From CAZSHG01 sp964606695 [NCBI: uncultured bacterium] (GTDB lineage: Bacteria > UBP14 > UBA6098), in NCBI GenBank assembly GCA_964606695.1, contig CAZSHG010000006.1, positions 46,679 to 110,678 on the forward strand: 64,000 bases of DNA, written 5' to 3'. Shown here in pieces: positions 42,444-51,094 of the stretch; position 1 is the stretch's first letter, and each line of letters begins with the position of its first letter. The notes below the pieces were generated by a model. That model saw only the letters and a program-made list of their open reading frames with translations, had not been told where the DNA came from and searched no databases. Position numbers and translations under genes: made by a program.

Positions 42444-43571
42444 TCATTCCCCTAATAATCCACTATAAACATTTCTTATTTTAGAAGTCATTTTATCGAT
42501 CGTGAAATTGTCGACGATTCTCTGTCTGGCATCGGTAGCAATCCTTTGGCGCAAAATGGGGTTTTCGATAGCTTGTGCAATTGTCGAAGTCAGGGCGTCC
42601 GGTTTACCCGGCTCGATATAGATACAATTCTCGCCATCGATACCTATTTCTTTCAATCCCCCCGCATTTGTCGAAATACAATATAATCCCGTCGCCATAG
42701 CCTCTGCCAGAACCGAACCGAAGGCTTCGTTTTTGGAAGGGCAAACAAAAATATCTATAGCTCGATAAAATTTTTCGGGATCGCGGATAAATCCCTGAAG
42801 GATTACTCTATCGTTCAAATCGGCTAAAGCATCTGATATAACTGCTTCTTCCGGGCCGTCTCCCACCATAAGCAGTTTACTTTCCGGGAAGTCATTGGCG
42901 ATCTTCACGAAAGCCTTCGCCAGATCCAGCATCCCCTTGTGCGACATGAAGCGACCGATTCCTCCGATAAGCAGGCTATCATCCTCGATACCAAATCGCC
43001 GACGCGCTTCCGCCTTTTCTTCGGGGGATGGGGGTCGGAACAAATCCGTATCGATCCCATTGTAAACCATACTGAACTTAGAAACATCGGCTCCGAAACT
43101 CTCTCTATATTGCTCTACTACGTAATTCGATATAGCTATGGCCGAAAACACCTTCTCGATCCCTTTTCTCTCGACATAAGCCGCTAAACGTTTACGGCGA
43201 TATATATTGGCATTTGTGGCTTCGTGGATAAGCTTGGCCCCGATTCTGTTCGCGACAGATGACATAATCCACTGGTATGGCGGTAGATAAAGGTGAATTA
43301 TATTCGGCTTGAACTTCTGGGCGATTTTCGCAATATGATTGGCTCGAGCGAAGTAATACGGATACATGTATAGGGGCAACCTCGGCAAATTGGCGGTTTC
43401 CGCGAACCATCCTTTATTACGGAAATAATCGTCGAGCAATTCCGCATCGAAAAGTCCCATATGGCCAAACTCGAAGTCCCCTTCGAGAGCCTCTGAGCGG
43501 GCAATAATCTTCCGCTCTATGCCGGCTTTACCGGAGCCGCCGGTAATATGAAGTATTCTGGGTTTGTTCAT
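42444..43571 (-). CDS. GT4-family glycosyltransferase
   Basis: 375 aa, cytoplasmic or peripheral. Two Rossmann domains: the N-terminal start ILHITGGSGKAGIERK and the C-terminal nucleotide-sugar domain with GRFMSHKGMLDL and the E-x7-E motif NEAFGSVLAEAM. It probably transfers a sugar from a nucleotide donor to a lipid-linked or surface glycan. It stands alone; donor and acceptor are unknown. Preceded by an AT-rich gap of about 180 bp. Confidence 0.9.
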   Translation of the reverse strand: MNKPRILHITGGSGKAGIERKIIARSEALEGDFEFGHMGLFDAELLDDYFRNKGWFAETANLPRLPLYMYPYYFARANHIAKIAQKFKPNIIHLYLPPYQWIMSSVANRIGAKLIHEATNANIYRRKRLAAYVERKGIEKVFSAIAISNYVVEQYRESFGADVSKFSMVYNGIDTDLFRPPSPEEKAEARRRFGIEDDSLLIGGIGRFMSHKGMLDLAKAFVKIANDFPESKLLMVGDGPEEAVISDALADLNDRVILQGFIRDPEKFYRAIDIFVCPSKNEAFGSVLAEAMATGLYCISTNAGGLKEIGIDGENCIYIEPGKPDALTSTIAQAIENPILRQRIATDARQRIVDNFTIDKMTSKIRNVYSGLLGE

Positions 43572-43751
43572 AAAACTAAAAAACTCTAATAACTTCTGTT
43601 ATTAATATTACAAAATTTCGGCCAAAAATGAAAGCCTTTTTCCGAAAGATCATAATAAGAGAAGTCAATTGATTAAAGGCGGGCGACTTTCAATCCTCAA
43701 GGCCATATTTTAAATAATTCAACTTTAATATTGATTATTTAAATATAGTTC

Positions 43752-43779
43752 TTGACTTTTCTAAAAACGGGATTAAATT
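43752..43779 (+). promoter_or_regulatory. predicted promoter of the DUF2089/SHOCT operon
   Basis: TTGACT (43752-43757), 16 bp, TAAATT (43774-43779), 29 bp before the first start codon, with AAAGGAG between. Confidence 0.5.
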
Positions 43780-43808
43780 ATCTTATGAAAACAAAAGGAG
43801 AATCAATT

Positions 43809-44183
43809 ATGGAACTGAAAAAAATACCCGGTTGTCCATCATGCAAAAGCGAAGTAGTGGTCACCGAATATATCTGCCCGAAATGCGAAATTACCGTGCG
43901 TGGTAAATTCCGCGCGGGACCCTTCGCGGCGCTCAGCGACGAGCAGGTCAGCATAGTGGCCGCATTTCTGGCATCGGGGGGCAACATCCGGCAGATGGAG
44001 AGCAGGCTCGGAATGAGCTACCCCACTGTCAAAACCAGGCTGAAAGAAATCAACGTCGTCCTGGGGTTGGAAAACGACGAGGAAACCGTATCGAGCGACA
44101 AGAGCGAGGTGCTCGAACAGCTCGAAAAGGGCGAAATCGACGTCCAGAAGGCCCTGGAAGAACTCGAAAAGGAGAGATCATGA
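43809..44183 (+). CDS. DUF2089 zinc-ribbon/HTH regulator
   Basis: 124 aa from the ATG at 43809 (GGAG 8 bp upstream). A zinc ribbon (GCPSC and ICPKC, about 8-31) is followed by an HTH region (QVSIVAAFLASGGNIRQME and GMSYPTVKTRLKEIN, about 46-80). The C-terminus (SEVLEQLEKGEIDVQKALEEL) resembles the short SHOCT-like helix pair of the next gene. DUF2089 proteins are presumed transcription regulators and often sit beside such genes. First gene of the operon. Confidence 0.88.
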   Translation: MELKKIPGCPSCKSEVVVTEYICPKCEITVRGKFRAGPFAALSDEQVSIVAAFLASGGNIRQMESRLGMSYPTVKTRLKEINVVLGLENDEETVSSDKSEVLEQLEKGEIDVQKALEELEKERS

Positions 44184-45022
44184 GCGACGAAGTTATGAAG
44201 ATACTCAAATTACTCGAACACGGCAAGGTCAGCGCGGAGGAAGCCGAGCGCCTGATTTCCGCGGTGTCCGGCAAGAAGCAGGAGAGCGGATTCTACGTCC
44301 CACCCGCGCAGAAACCGCCGAAGATGCCCAAAGAATTCGTCCGCAAGATCGAAATCATCCCCGACCAGATAGGCCAGGCGATCTCCGCCGCCTTCGGGTC
44401 GATGGGTTCCAACGCCGGGCGAAAATCCTTCCCGGACGCCAAAGAATTCGCGATCAAGGTGGTCAGCGGCAGGCTCGATCTGATCAAAGGCGAGAGCGAA
44501 ATAGTGTTCGATGGCGCGGCATGGCCCATGAAAAGCGCCATGGAAAACGATCGCCTTATAATCAACTCGATCAACACCAACGCCACGCTGGAGATTCCCA
44601 AAGACATCGTCGGCACCGCAAGCGCGGTCAGCGCGGATGTGCACGCGACGGGCATCGAATCTGATATTCAGCTCGAACAGGTCAGCGGCGATATCGAAAT
44701 CGAAAACTGCTCCGGTGATTGGAAGGTCGTCACCGTATCCGGCGATGTCGATATCGAAGGCTTCTCAGGCAAACTCCACTGCAGAAGCCGCAACGGCGAC
44801 ATCGAACTGAATATCGGCGGTCCCGGCGAATACACGGTCGATACGATAACCGGTGACATCGAAGTTAGCTACCCCGCCGGTTTCGCAATCGAAATGAACG
44901 CCAACTCACGCGAGGGCGAGGTGAAAATCCCCGAAAGCAAGACCTCCACCGAGGTCGGCGAGAAGGGCAAAATTAAATTATTACTCAAAAGTGTCAATGG
45001 CGACATCAAAATCAAAGAATAA
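44180..45022 (+). CDS. SHOCT-like plus DUF4097 putative adhesin/sensor protein
   Basis: 280 aa. The N-terminus MKILKLLEHGKVSAEEAERLI is the SHOCT-like helix pair seen in YvlB-type proteins. After a basic linker, a DUF4097 beta-helix (about 90-278) has repeats such as VSGDIEIENCSGDW and VSGDVDIEGFSGK. There is no signal peptide, so it is probably cytoplasmic despite the adhesin label. It overlaps the DUF2089 gene by 4 bp. The family is linked to envelope stress in Firmicutes; here this is inference. Confidence 0.85.
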   Translation: MSDEVMKILKLLEHGKVSAEEAERLISAVSGKKQESGFYVPPAQKPPKMPKEFVRKIEIIPDQIGQAISAAFGSMGSNAGRKSFPDAKEFAIKVVSGRLDLIKGESEIVFDGAAWPMKSAMENDRLIINSINTNATLEIPKDIVGTASAVSADVHATGIESDIQLEQVSGDIEIENCSGDWKVVTVSGDVDIEGFSGKLHCRSRNGDIELNIGGPGEYTVDTITGDIEVSYPAGFAIEMNANSREGEVKIPESKTSTEVGEKGKIKLLLKSVNGDIKIKE

Positions 45023-45031
45023 AGGAGAATC

Positions 45032-45133
45032 ATGGAAGCGAAAAACGAAATCAAACCGGACAACCGAAAAAGAGAAAGCCACGACCCAGTATGGATCAGG
45101 GTGAAGAGGCTGAGACCCCGCATCATCATCTAA
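45032..45133 (+). CDS. 33-aa basic peptide
   Basis: A short ORF between two operon genes with an excellent RBS (AAAGGAG, 5 bp before ATG). It is highly basic (KRES, RVKRLRPR) and ends in three isoleucines. The spacing (9 bp after the previous stop, 13 bp before the next start) fits a translated operon member. No known family; it could also be a relay for translation. Confidence 0.5.
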   Translation: MEAKNEIKPDNRKRESHDPVWIRVKRLRPRIII

Positions 45134-45146
45134 AAGGAGGGATAAA

Positions 45147-45515
45147 ATGAACGAAGAAAAGATGAGAATCCTGAATATGCTCGAAAATGGCAGTATCTCC
45201 GCCGACGAGGCCGCGAAGCTCCTGGACGCCGTTACCGCGGTGGACGAGAGCGCCGCCGGCAACGGCAAATCCAACCGCTGGCTACGCATCCGTATCGCGG
45301 AAGACGGTGTTGACAAGGTCAAAGTCAACCTGCCGCTTAAGTTGGTCAAACTGCTGTCCAAGATGCAGGGTATCCTGCCGGAGGACGCCCGCGGCCGGCT
45401 CGACGAACACAACATCGACCTCGAATACATAGTTCAGGCAATTCAGGAAGGCGCGGAGGGCGAAATCGTGTCGGTCGAAGACGGCGCGGACACGGTGAAA
45501 ATCACCGTGGAATAG
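45147..45515 (+). CDS. SHOCT-like domain protein
   Basis: 122 aa with GGAGG 8 bp upstream. The N-terminal MRILNMLENGSISADEAAKLLDAV is a paralogue of the start of the 44180 gene, followed by a compact domain (WLRIRIAEDGVDKVKVNLPL and EDGADTVKITVE). No membrane segment. Probably a partner of the other SHOCT/DUF4097 product; exact role unknown. Last gene of the operon. Confidence 0.8.
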   Translation: MNEEKMRILNMLENGSISADEAAKLLDAVTAVDESAAGNGKSNRWLRIRIAEDGVDKVKVNLPLKLVKLLSKMQGILPEDARGRLDEHNIDLEYIVQAIQEGAEGEIVSVEDGADTVKITVE

Positions 45516-45552
45516 AAACAGGGCATGCCCCCACATAAGCGATTTTTGCGCG

Positions 45553-45577
45553 AAGGGCGGTTCCTACAGACGCCCTT
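45553..45577 (+). terminator. probable terminator of the DUF2089/SHOCT operon
   Basis: 7-bp stem AAGGGCG/CGCCCTT with an 11-nt loop, 38 bp after the stop. The T run is short (TTTCT), so termination may be partial. Confidence 0.5.
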
Positions 45578-45694
45578 TCTAAATGACAAAGCTTAAATCA
45601 CAAATGTCAAATGAATGACAAATGACGCAATGTCAAATGGTTGCGCGCAGTGGGTTAGGTTGTTTATGAGGTGAGAATTGGTAGATATTTCTCT

Positions 45695-45800
45695 CGTAAC
45701 ACAGCTCCGGCTGTGTTACGCCCCTGCATATGAAGCTCCGCTTCGTCTTCGCGAAGCAGAGCTTCGGAGGCACTTTCATCGCATAGCTGGAGCTATGCGA
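45695..45800. repeat. cluster of REP-like palindromes, second site
   Basis: CGTAACACAGC-TCCG-GCTGTGTTACG (45695-45720), GAAGC-TCC-GCTTC (45732-45744), CGAAGC-AGA-GCTTCG (45752-45766) and TCGCATAGCT-GG-AGCTATGCGA (45779-45800). Same families and order logic as 35967-36112, with compensating base changes. Confidence 0.85.
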
Positions 45801-46002
45801 CGAGACGTATTTAGAATTAAGAATGTAGAATGGTAGAATGGGGAAAACACCCCGGCGCTGACGCGCCACCCCTTTTTTGGAAAAGAGGGGAATAAATGGG
45901 GAAAAATCCCCGAAATGATGTAAGATGTTGTTCTTTAACATGTTATGGGTATTTTTTGAACGCGAGTGGACGCGAAAAGAACGCGCAAGTGTGTGCGAGA
46001 GG

Positions 46003-46128
46003 CGCGCAAGATTGACAGCACAAGGCGCATATTTCATTAGAGCACGCGCATGGTTGACAGAGGTTCGCGCACATATTATTAAACCCCGCGCATGGATGAC
46101 AGCACAAGGCGCATATTTCATCAAAGGG
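46003..46128. repeat. three tandem 42-bp repeats
   Basis: Units at 46003-46044, 46045-46086 and 46087-46128, each starting CGCGCA. Units 1 and 3 are close (both with GACAGCACAAGGCGCATATT); unit 2 is diverged. A further CGCGCT start follows. The length is a multiple of 3, so both strands stay open; I do not think it is coding. Confidence 0.8.
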
Positions 46129-46136
46129 CGCGCTTT

Positions 46137-48209
46137 TTACGGCATGGCGATTCTTCCGAGGATACCCATCTCGATCACCTCATCGACCGTTCCGTATGTC
46201 GAATAGCTTGGGGCTTTAAAGAACAGCCACAGTTGCGCCCAGTTCATCCCGGACGAAGGCACTCCACATCCCATCGGTCCGAAAATATCGTCGGTGGCCC
46301 ATGTAAGGTTGTAATCAATCCAATCGTAAACCGGGTCGTATTCGACACATTCCGGCGCGTAGTATGTATTCGTGAATCTTGCGCGTAGGGTGTAAGCATC
46401 AACTCCCGGTATGAAGTTCGCCGTCCATCGAGGGCCGTCCTCGCGTATCCATAATCCCCAATCCAGGGCGACGGTTCCGGTATTTTCGAGGTAGATTCCC
46501 TCGTAGTCGTTCATGCACCGCGTCTCGTAGTAATCGACGTTTCCGGCGAACCATGTCGAATCGGAGATTAAAAAGGACAGTTCGCCACTCCATGTATCAA
46601 CATTGTAAACGGCGATAAGGTCTCTCGCGGAATACAGGTTGATCGTTCGATTTGATGTGAAGACGAAATCTCCCCAATGGTCGAACGTCCATATCGAATC
46701 GCTGTAGATGTCGGTGTCTGAGACGGCTATCTGGTATGGCCCTCCGGGTTGTGCCCAGTAAGTATATTCAGACGCGCCCCACGCGGTGTCGTCCTCGAAG
46801 GCGATCCAGCCGTAAGGTTCCTCGGGATACTTGAATATTTTCAATGGATATTCGAGGGTAAAATAGGCGAGGTAGCTGTCAACCTCGGCGCTGTGTTCTA
46901 TCGTATGTAACTGCGCGCCTCCGTCGCTCCAGGAATCGAATATGTATCGTTTATCGTCCGTCTGGAGCTGGGGGGATACTGCGCGAAGTGTATGCAGAGA
47001 ACCTTCTATCCAGTGATTTTGATACGGTGACGGCACCGTATCGCCATCCACAACAACCACGCCGGTATCGGTTATTCCGAAGGCGTTCTTGACCAGGACG
47101 GGCGCGTAACCATACCAGATAGTATCGTTTATAGGTGAAATTATCGAAGTCCATTCGCGGGTATCGTATGTTTGACGTGGCGGAGTGCCGGTTGTAAATT
47201 CGGAGAAACGGAGCGTTCCCTGACGATCAACCCATTCCTCGAAATCGGTGAAATGGGTCGAGCCGGAGACAATCGTTCCAAACCGATCTTGATGTTCGAG
47301 GGTTGCGGAATATGTGGGATCTGTTCCTATTAGAGTAATGTGCGACCATAGCTGATGGTAATACGTTACCGGCAAATCGGTGCGGGAGAGGATTGTCCAT
47401 AAAGTGTCGTTGATAGTAATCCAGCGTTCTTCGCCGTCGGACGACGATGAAAGTTCGTTGAATACGATATCGCTACTGCGGATGCACCATATATCCGCGC
47501 TGTCCCAGGTGGAATCGGTCGATATTACGGCTGGTAGCGTGTCATAATGTGTATAGCGGATGCAGTTTGCCGAATCCAGGTCGAGTCCTCCGGGAGCGAT
47601 TTGAATCTCCAGTTTTACCAGATAATCTATTATTGTAGTGGCGACGCTGTCGGGGTTCGTCGTCCAGTCTTCGACGTTATTGGCATAATCGACCGCGCGA
47701 ATTCTGAAATCGTAAATCGAGCCCATATCGCAGGGGCCGAAGACGTCTGTTGTGTCGGCGGTCGAAATCCAATCGATCCATGCCCCGCCGACCTGACGAT
47801 ATTGTATGTCGAAGTATGATATCCCCGAACCTTCCTGGCCGCCCGCGCTGTCATGGCCGGCCCAATGAAGGATAACCATTGTATCCGGCGTATATTCGTA
47901 ATCCGTCCAGATCCAGCTTACCGGCGGTGTGTCATCATCCGGGGGAAGGAAGCCGACTATGACGAAGTTATCCGTGCCGATTGAGCTGTCCGGCATGAAC
48001 ACCGGCGAAGATTGACCGAGAGCGTCGTGAACTCGATATGTCGTGCCGGATTTATCGACCATCCCGGAAGAGGTGAAGATGTCGCGCTGAATAACGTGGT
48101 CTGTGCCGGTCATTTCCGGTATGCCTTCCCCAATGACCGGACTCAGGAAAACAACTATTAGCAGTAAAAGCCAGCATCTATGTTTGTTTATTAGATTGAT
48201 TTTTCCCAT
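46137..48209 (-). CDS. large secreted protein of unknown function
   Basis: 690 aa with an N-terminal export signal (LLLLIVVFLSPVIG). After a start region (YRVHDALGQSSPVFMPDS) come beta-sandwich-like segments: an Ig/FnIII-like part with WIWTDYEYTPDTMVILHWAG (about 95-190), and two stretches of a surface-protein type with YIFDSWSDGGAQLH and WTFDHWGDF (about 400-540). The end is without a clear sorting signal. Probably surface or extracellular. It is 12 bp downstream of another secreted-protein gene. Confidence 0.75.
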   Translation of the reverse strand: MGKINLINKHRCWLLLLIVVFLSPVIGEGIPEMTGTDHVIQRDIFTSSGMVDKSGTTYRVHDALGQSSPVFMPDSSIGTDNFVIVGFLPPDDDTPPVSWIWTDYEYTPDTMVILHWAGHDSAGGQEGSGISYFDIQYRQVGGAWIDWISTADTTDVFGPCDMGSIYDFRIRAVDYANNVEDWTTNPDSVATTIIDYLVKLEIQIAPGGLDLDSANCIRYTHYDTLPAVISTDSTWDSADIWCIRSSDIVFNELSSSSDGEERWITINDTLWTILSRTDLPVTYYHQLWSHITLIGTDPTYSATLEHQDRFGTIVSGSTHFTDFEEWVDRQGTLRFSEFTTGTPPRQTYDTREWTSIISPINDTIWYGYAPVLVKNAFGITDTGVVVVDGDTVPSPYQNHWIEGSLHTLRAVSPQLQTDDKRYIFDSWSDGGAQLHTIEHSAEVDSYLAYFTLEYPLKIFKYPEEPYGWIAFEDDTAWGASEYTYWAQPGGPYQIAVSDTDIYSDSIWTFDHWGDFVFTSNRTINLYSARDLIAVYNVDTWSGELSFLISDSTWFAGNVDYYETRCMNDYEGIYLENTGTVALDWGLWIREDGPRWTANFIPGVDAYTLRARFTNTYYAPECVEYDPVYDWIDYNLTWATDDIFGPMGCGVPSSGMNWAQLWLFFKAPSYSTYGTVDEVIEMGILGRIAMP

Positions 48210-48221
48210 TACTGCCTCCCC

Positions 48222-49895
48222 CTATCTGGCTCGAACAAGGAGATAGGCGCTGGTGAAATCGGTAGAGCCTGAATCAACCCAACCGTGGAGGTGGATTTCC
48301 CACGGTGTAATTCCTGCGTTGAAATCTTCCCAGCCGCTTTCCAGTATCCATCCGGTCTGGACGGGCGTCCAGGGTAATATCTCGGAGAATATTATAGGAT
48401 AGACCTCCGTAGTGCCGTTATGCGCCCGAATCTGGAAATTACTGCTTCCGGCTGTGTTATTCTGGACGCGGACGACGAGTTTAATCTGGATGTCTCCAGT
48501 GGCCGAATAGACTGTTGGAATCAATCCGGATTCGCAGTTGAAGAGATCCTGTCCGGCAATATTGTTCATCACATAAGCCGCTCCGGCCTGCCACAATGGT
48601 ATCACGCTCACCTGATTCGTCGAGTATGAATATCCAGTAGTCCTATGATCGCCATCAACATAGACGTCGCCGTCCATATAGGCCGCCATCGAACCCGCGC
48701 CTGTATTCCCGGCGTATAATCCCGCGGAATCGCCCTCGAACCAGCCGCCTACAAGGCCACCAAGTCCAATAATACCGGCGGAATCGCCGCTCGCTTCGAG
48801 CCCGATATCCGGATTATTCCAGATTTCTTTAAGTGTGTCCAGCGGATATTCTGCGGTCAAGCTGTCGAAATACCATTCGAGAACCGAATCGACATCGGTA
48901 AATCCAAGCATATCGAACATGACAGAATCGTAATTTAGATACATAAGAGTATCCTCCGCGGAACCTATACTGCCGAGTATCCCGAAACCGTCCGGATCGT
49001 CAAGGAATATCAGCGACATCCATTCGTCGTCGTTAAAATATAAGCTGAGCGTATCCTCGGCCGATTGGAGGGTAACCGTGGCTATCGTATCGTCGTCTAT
49101 CACGTATGCGTATCCGCCACTTATCTCGACCAATTTCCATACCGTGGTATCGCCGTCGAAAGTCATATAGAATTCGGTGGAATCCGGGACGAACCAACCC
49201 TTTGCAATCGTATCGCCGTCGAAAAGCACCGCGAAACCGTCGTCAGTATAAGTGAATTGTAGCATTTCCACGAAGGCATCGGAAAGGCTGTCGGAATACC
49301 AGTTGATAAGGCTATCCATATTCAACGTTCTCAGGCTGTCGAAGACACTCCCGAAATACGCGAAAGTATCGACATCCCATCCATGGCCGACAACGTAATC
49401 GTGAATATCAGATAAATAAGACGCCCAATTGTAAAGAGTATCTTCGGTGATGTCCCTCGAATTCAGATATAGATAGAGTGAATCCGTAATCCGGAAGACG
49501 TCGCTTATATCCTCGCCGTTGACGAGTTCAGCATCCCCGGAGGTGAACGCATAAGCGTTAGTGGACAGCGGTTCTCTTGGCGATAGGACGTCCGTGCCGA
49601 TTACTATTTCTATCCAATACTGCGTATCGAAAGGCAAATTCAACGGACCTCCGGCCTCGCCCAACCTCACTGAGAAGAATCCATCCACGACTTCGACTCC
49701 GTAATGGGTCTCACTCCACAACGCGGAACCCGGCCCGCTGGCGACGTCGTAAATTCGGAAGGTTATGTCATAACTTCCGTCGAGTGGGACGCCAAGCGTA
49801 TCCGTGAGTTTCGCCTGATAGTTCATAAACTGTGGCACGGCGAAAGACACGGCCGCCAACATCAGGATCGGAAAAACAACTCTCCAAGTAATCAT
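48222..49895 (-). CDS. secreted protein with INYQ-type surface repeat start
   Basis: 557 aa with a signal peptide (about 1-18). The mature N-terminus (FMNYQAKLTDTLGVPLDGSY, FRIYDVASGPGSALWSE, FSVRLGE, LSPREPLSTNAYAF) is a common start of large secreted proteins in uncultured bacteria, sometimes with tail-fibre-like ends. The middle is low-complexity and rich in D, S, Y and W; the C-terminal part (about 430-557) is a compact beta domain. Function unknown; likely a surface-fibre or adhesion role together with the downstream gene. Confidence 0.75.
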   Translation of the reverse strand: MITWRVVFPILMLAAVSFAVPQFMNYQAKLTDTLGVPLDGSYDITFRIYDVASGPGSALWSETHYGVEVVDGFFSVRLGEAGGPLNLPFDTQYWIEIVIGTDVLSPREPLSTNAYAFTSGDAELVNGEDISDVFRITDSLYLYLNSRDITEDTLYNWASYLSDIHDYVVGHGWDVDTFAYFGSVFDSLRTLNMDSLINWYSDSLSDAFVEMLQFTYTDDGFAVLFDGDTIAKGWFVPDSTEFYMTFDGDTTVWKLVEISGGYAYVIDDDTIATVTLQSAEDTLSLYFNDDEWMSLIFLDDPDGFGILGSIGSAEDTLMYLNYDSVMFDMLGFTDVDSVLEWYFDSLTAEYPLDTLKEIWNNPDIGLEASGDSAGIIGLGGLVGGWFEGDSAGLYAGNTGAGSMAAYMDGDVYVDGDHRTTGYSYSTNQVSVIPLWQAGAAYVMNNIAGQDLFNCESGLIPTVYSATGDIQIKLVVRVQNNTAGSSNFQIRAHNGTTEVYPIIFSEILPWTPVQTGWILESGWEDFNAGITPWEIHLHGWVDSGSTDFTSAYLLVRAR

Positions 49896-49949
49896 AATGC
49901 CTCCCTTTTTTAATTCAGTACCTGGAATAAATATTTGTTATTAATATTA

Positions 49950-49977
49950 AATATATCGTTATTAATTAAAATTTCAA
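49950..49977 (-). promoter_or_regulatory. candidate promoter of the secreted-protein operon
   Basis: On the minus strand: TTGAAA (49977-49972), 16 bp, TATATT (49955-49950), 54 bp before the start at 49895. The local AT richness lowers confidence. Confidence 0.4.
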
Positions 49978-50107
49978 CTACAAATTTTTAAAGTTTTTCC
50001 AAGGGCTATCCATGGGCTTTTAATCCGTTCGATCTTATTCTATGTCGATTACTATTACCTTCCCAATTATCCCGCCTGGCAACCTAAATACGCCCCGGCC
50101 ATAAATA

Positions 50108-51094
50108 CTACATCTCGTAGTTTAAATTTTCGGTCTCGGACGCGGGAATTATTATTTCGGATTTCAAGGCCTCTATCAGGCGTTCGGTGCGCACGTTTCC
50201 GCCGAGACTGTCGAGATGGTTGACGGAATTCGTGAAATATTTGACTGGCAATGTCCATCTTTCGGGCGGTTGAGGGATTTCCATCTTGATTTCTCGCAGT
50301 AATCGTCGATGAAGAGCGTCTATCGTTTCGCGATTTCGTTCGTATTCACACTCCGGGAAGGCCTGATATATAAGGAAGATCTCGCCCCCCTTCGCGCGGA
50401 TACTATCGGCGTAGCTATTCAGGCGAGCCATGGTGGAATCGGAAAGCTGGAACTCTATTTTAACGCCATATCCTTCCAGTTTTTCGGTCGGAACGTTTTC
50501 GAAGGGATCGAATATAGCATCTCCGCATTGGTCGTGGCGGATATCGAAATCCCGTGAACCGTTACGAAACGAAGTTTTGAGGTTGCCATTGATGATATTT
50601 TTCAATAAAGCGATACGTTTGAACTGCAGGAGATTGGAAAAATCGTTCAGCATCTCTTTTCGAGTGGGTTTCAAACTGAAATAGTCCGATTTTGAAATGG
50701 GATATACCCAGATTCTTGTTTCGGAAGGCATTCGATTTAGGGCCGAGTCGTTGAGCATATCGTATTCAGGAATTATCACAACTATGTCTTCGGAATCGAT
50801 GTGTGGGACAACCAAATCGAGGGGAAAATACAATCCCATTTTGGCGTAGAGTCCCATGTTAACGACGTTATATCCCGTAGCTGTCTCGATAGCCGGGCCG
50901 TCGATGGCGTAATATATCCCGCTTCCGCCTACGAAGACGATTTTTGGCGATTCGGCTTCACGAAGCAAGCGATATTTATCCATAATCGTTGCGAGACGAT
51001 GGGCGTAGTTCATCGGCAGGTGGAGTATCACAAGGATAACAATCGTCAGGATAACCAGGAAAATCGCGCTATTTTTGAAAAATCTCGACATCAT
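50108..51094 (-). CDS. SGNH-like protein partnering an MBOAT acyltransferase
   Basis: 328 aa with one N-terminal transmembrane helix (about 10-30). VFVGGSGIYYAIDGPAIE fits the GDS-type block with the serine, and NSVNHLDSLGGNVRTERLI near the end fits the D/H block, as in DltD/AlgJ-type proteins. Such proteins take acyl groups from an MBOAT partner and put them on glycans. The ATG overlaps the MBOAT stop by 1 bp. The glycan acceptor is unknown. Confidence 0.72.
   Translation of the reverse strand: MMSRFFKNSAIFLVILTIVILVILHLPMNYAHRLATIMDKYRLLREAESPKIVFVGGSGIYYAIDGPAIETATGYNVVNMGLYAKMGLYFPLDLVVPHIDSEDIVVIIPEYDMLNDSALNRMPSETRIWVYPISKSDYFSLKPTRKEMLNDFSNLLQFKRIALLKNIINGNLKTSFRNGSRDFDIRHDQCGDAIFDPFENVPTEKLEGYGVKIEFQLSDSTMARLNSYADSIRAKGGEIFLIYQAFPECEYERNRETIDALHRRLLREIKMEIPQPPERWTLPVKYFTNSVNHLDSLGGNVRTERLIEALKSEIIIPASETENLNYEM

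Larger units (their letters stand above)
45516..46136. other. gene-poor repeat region
   Basis: About 620 bp with no convincing gene; overlapping open frames on both strands (45633-46124 minus, 45925-46206 plus) arise from repeats. It holds a terminator-like hairpin, REP-like palindromes and a 42-bp tandem repeat, each listed separately. It separates the SHOCT operon from the convergent secreted-protein genes. Confidence 0.6.

Noticed and set aside
45633-46124. 163-aa minus-strand gene over the 42-bp repeats
   Set aside because: Open only because the repeat period is a multiple of three; no RBS and unnatural composition.
46003-46128. CRISPR array
   Set aside because: Units are directly tandem with no spacers, and there are no cas genes; the 45-bp repeats at 28201-28290 are coding and also without spacers.
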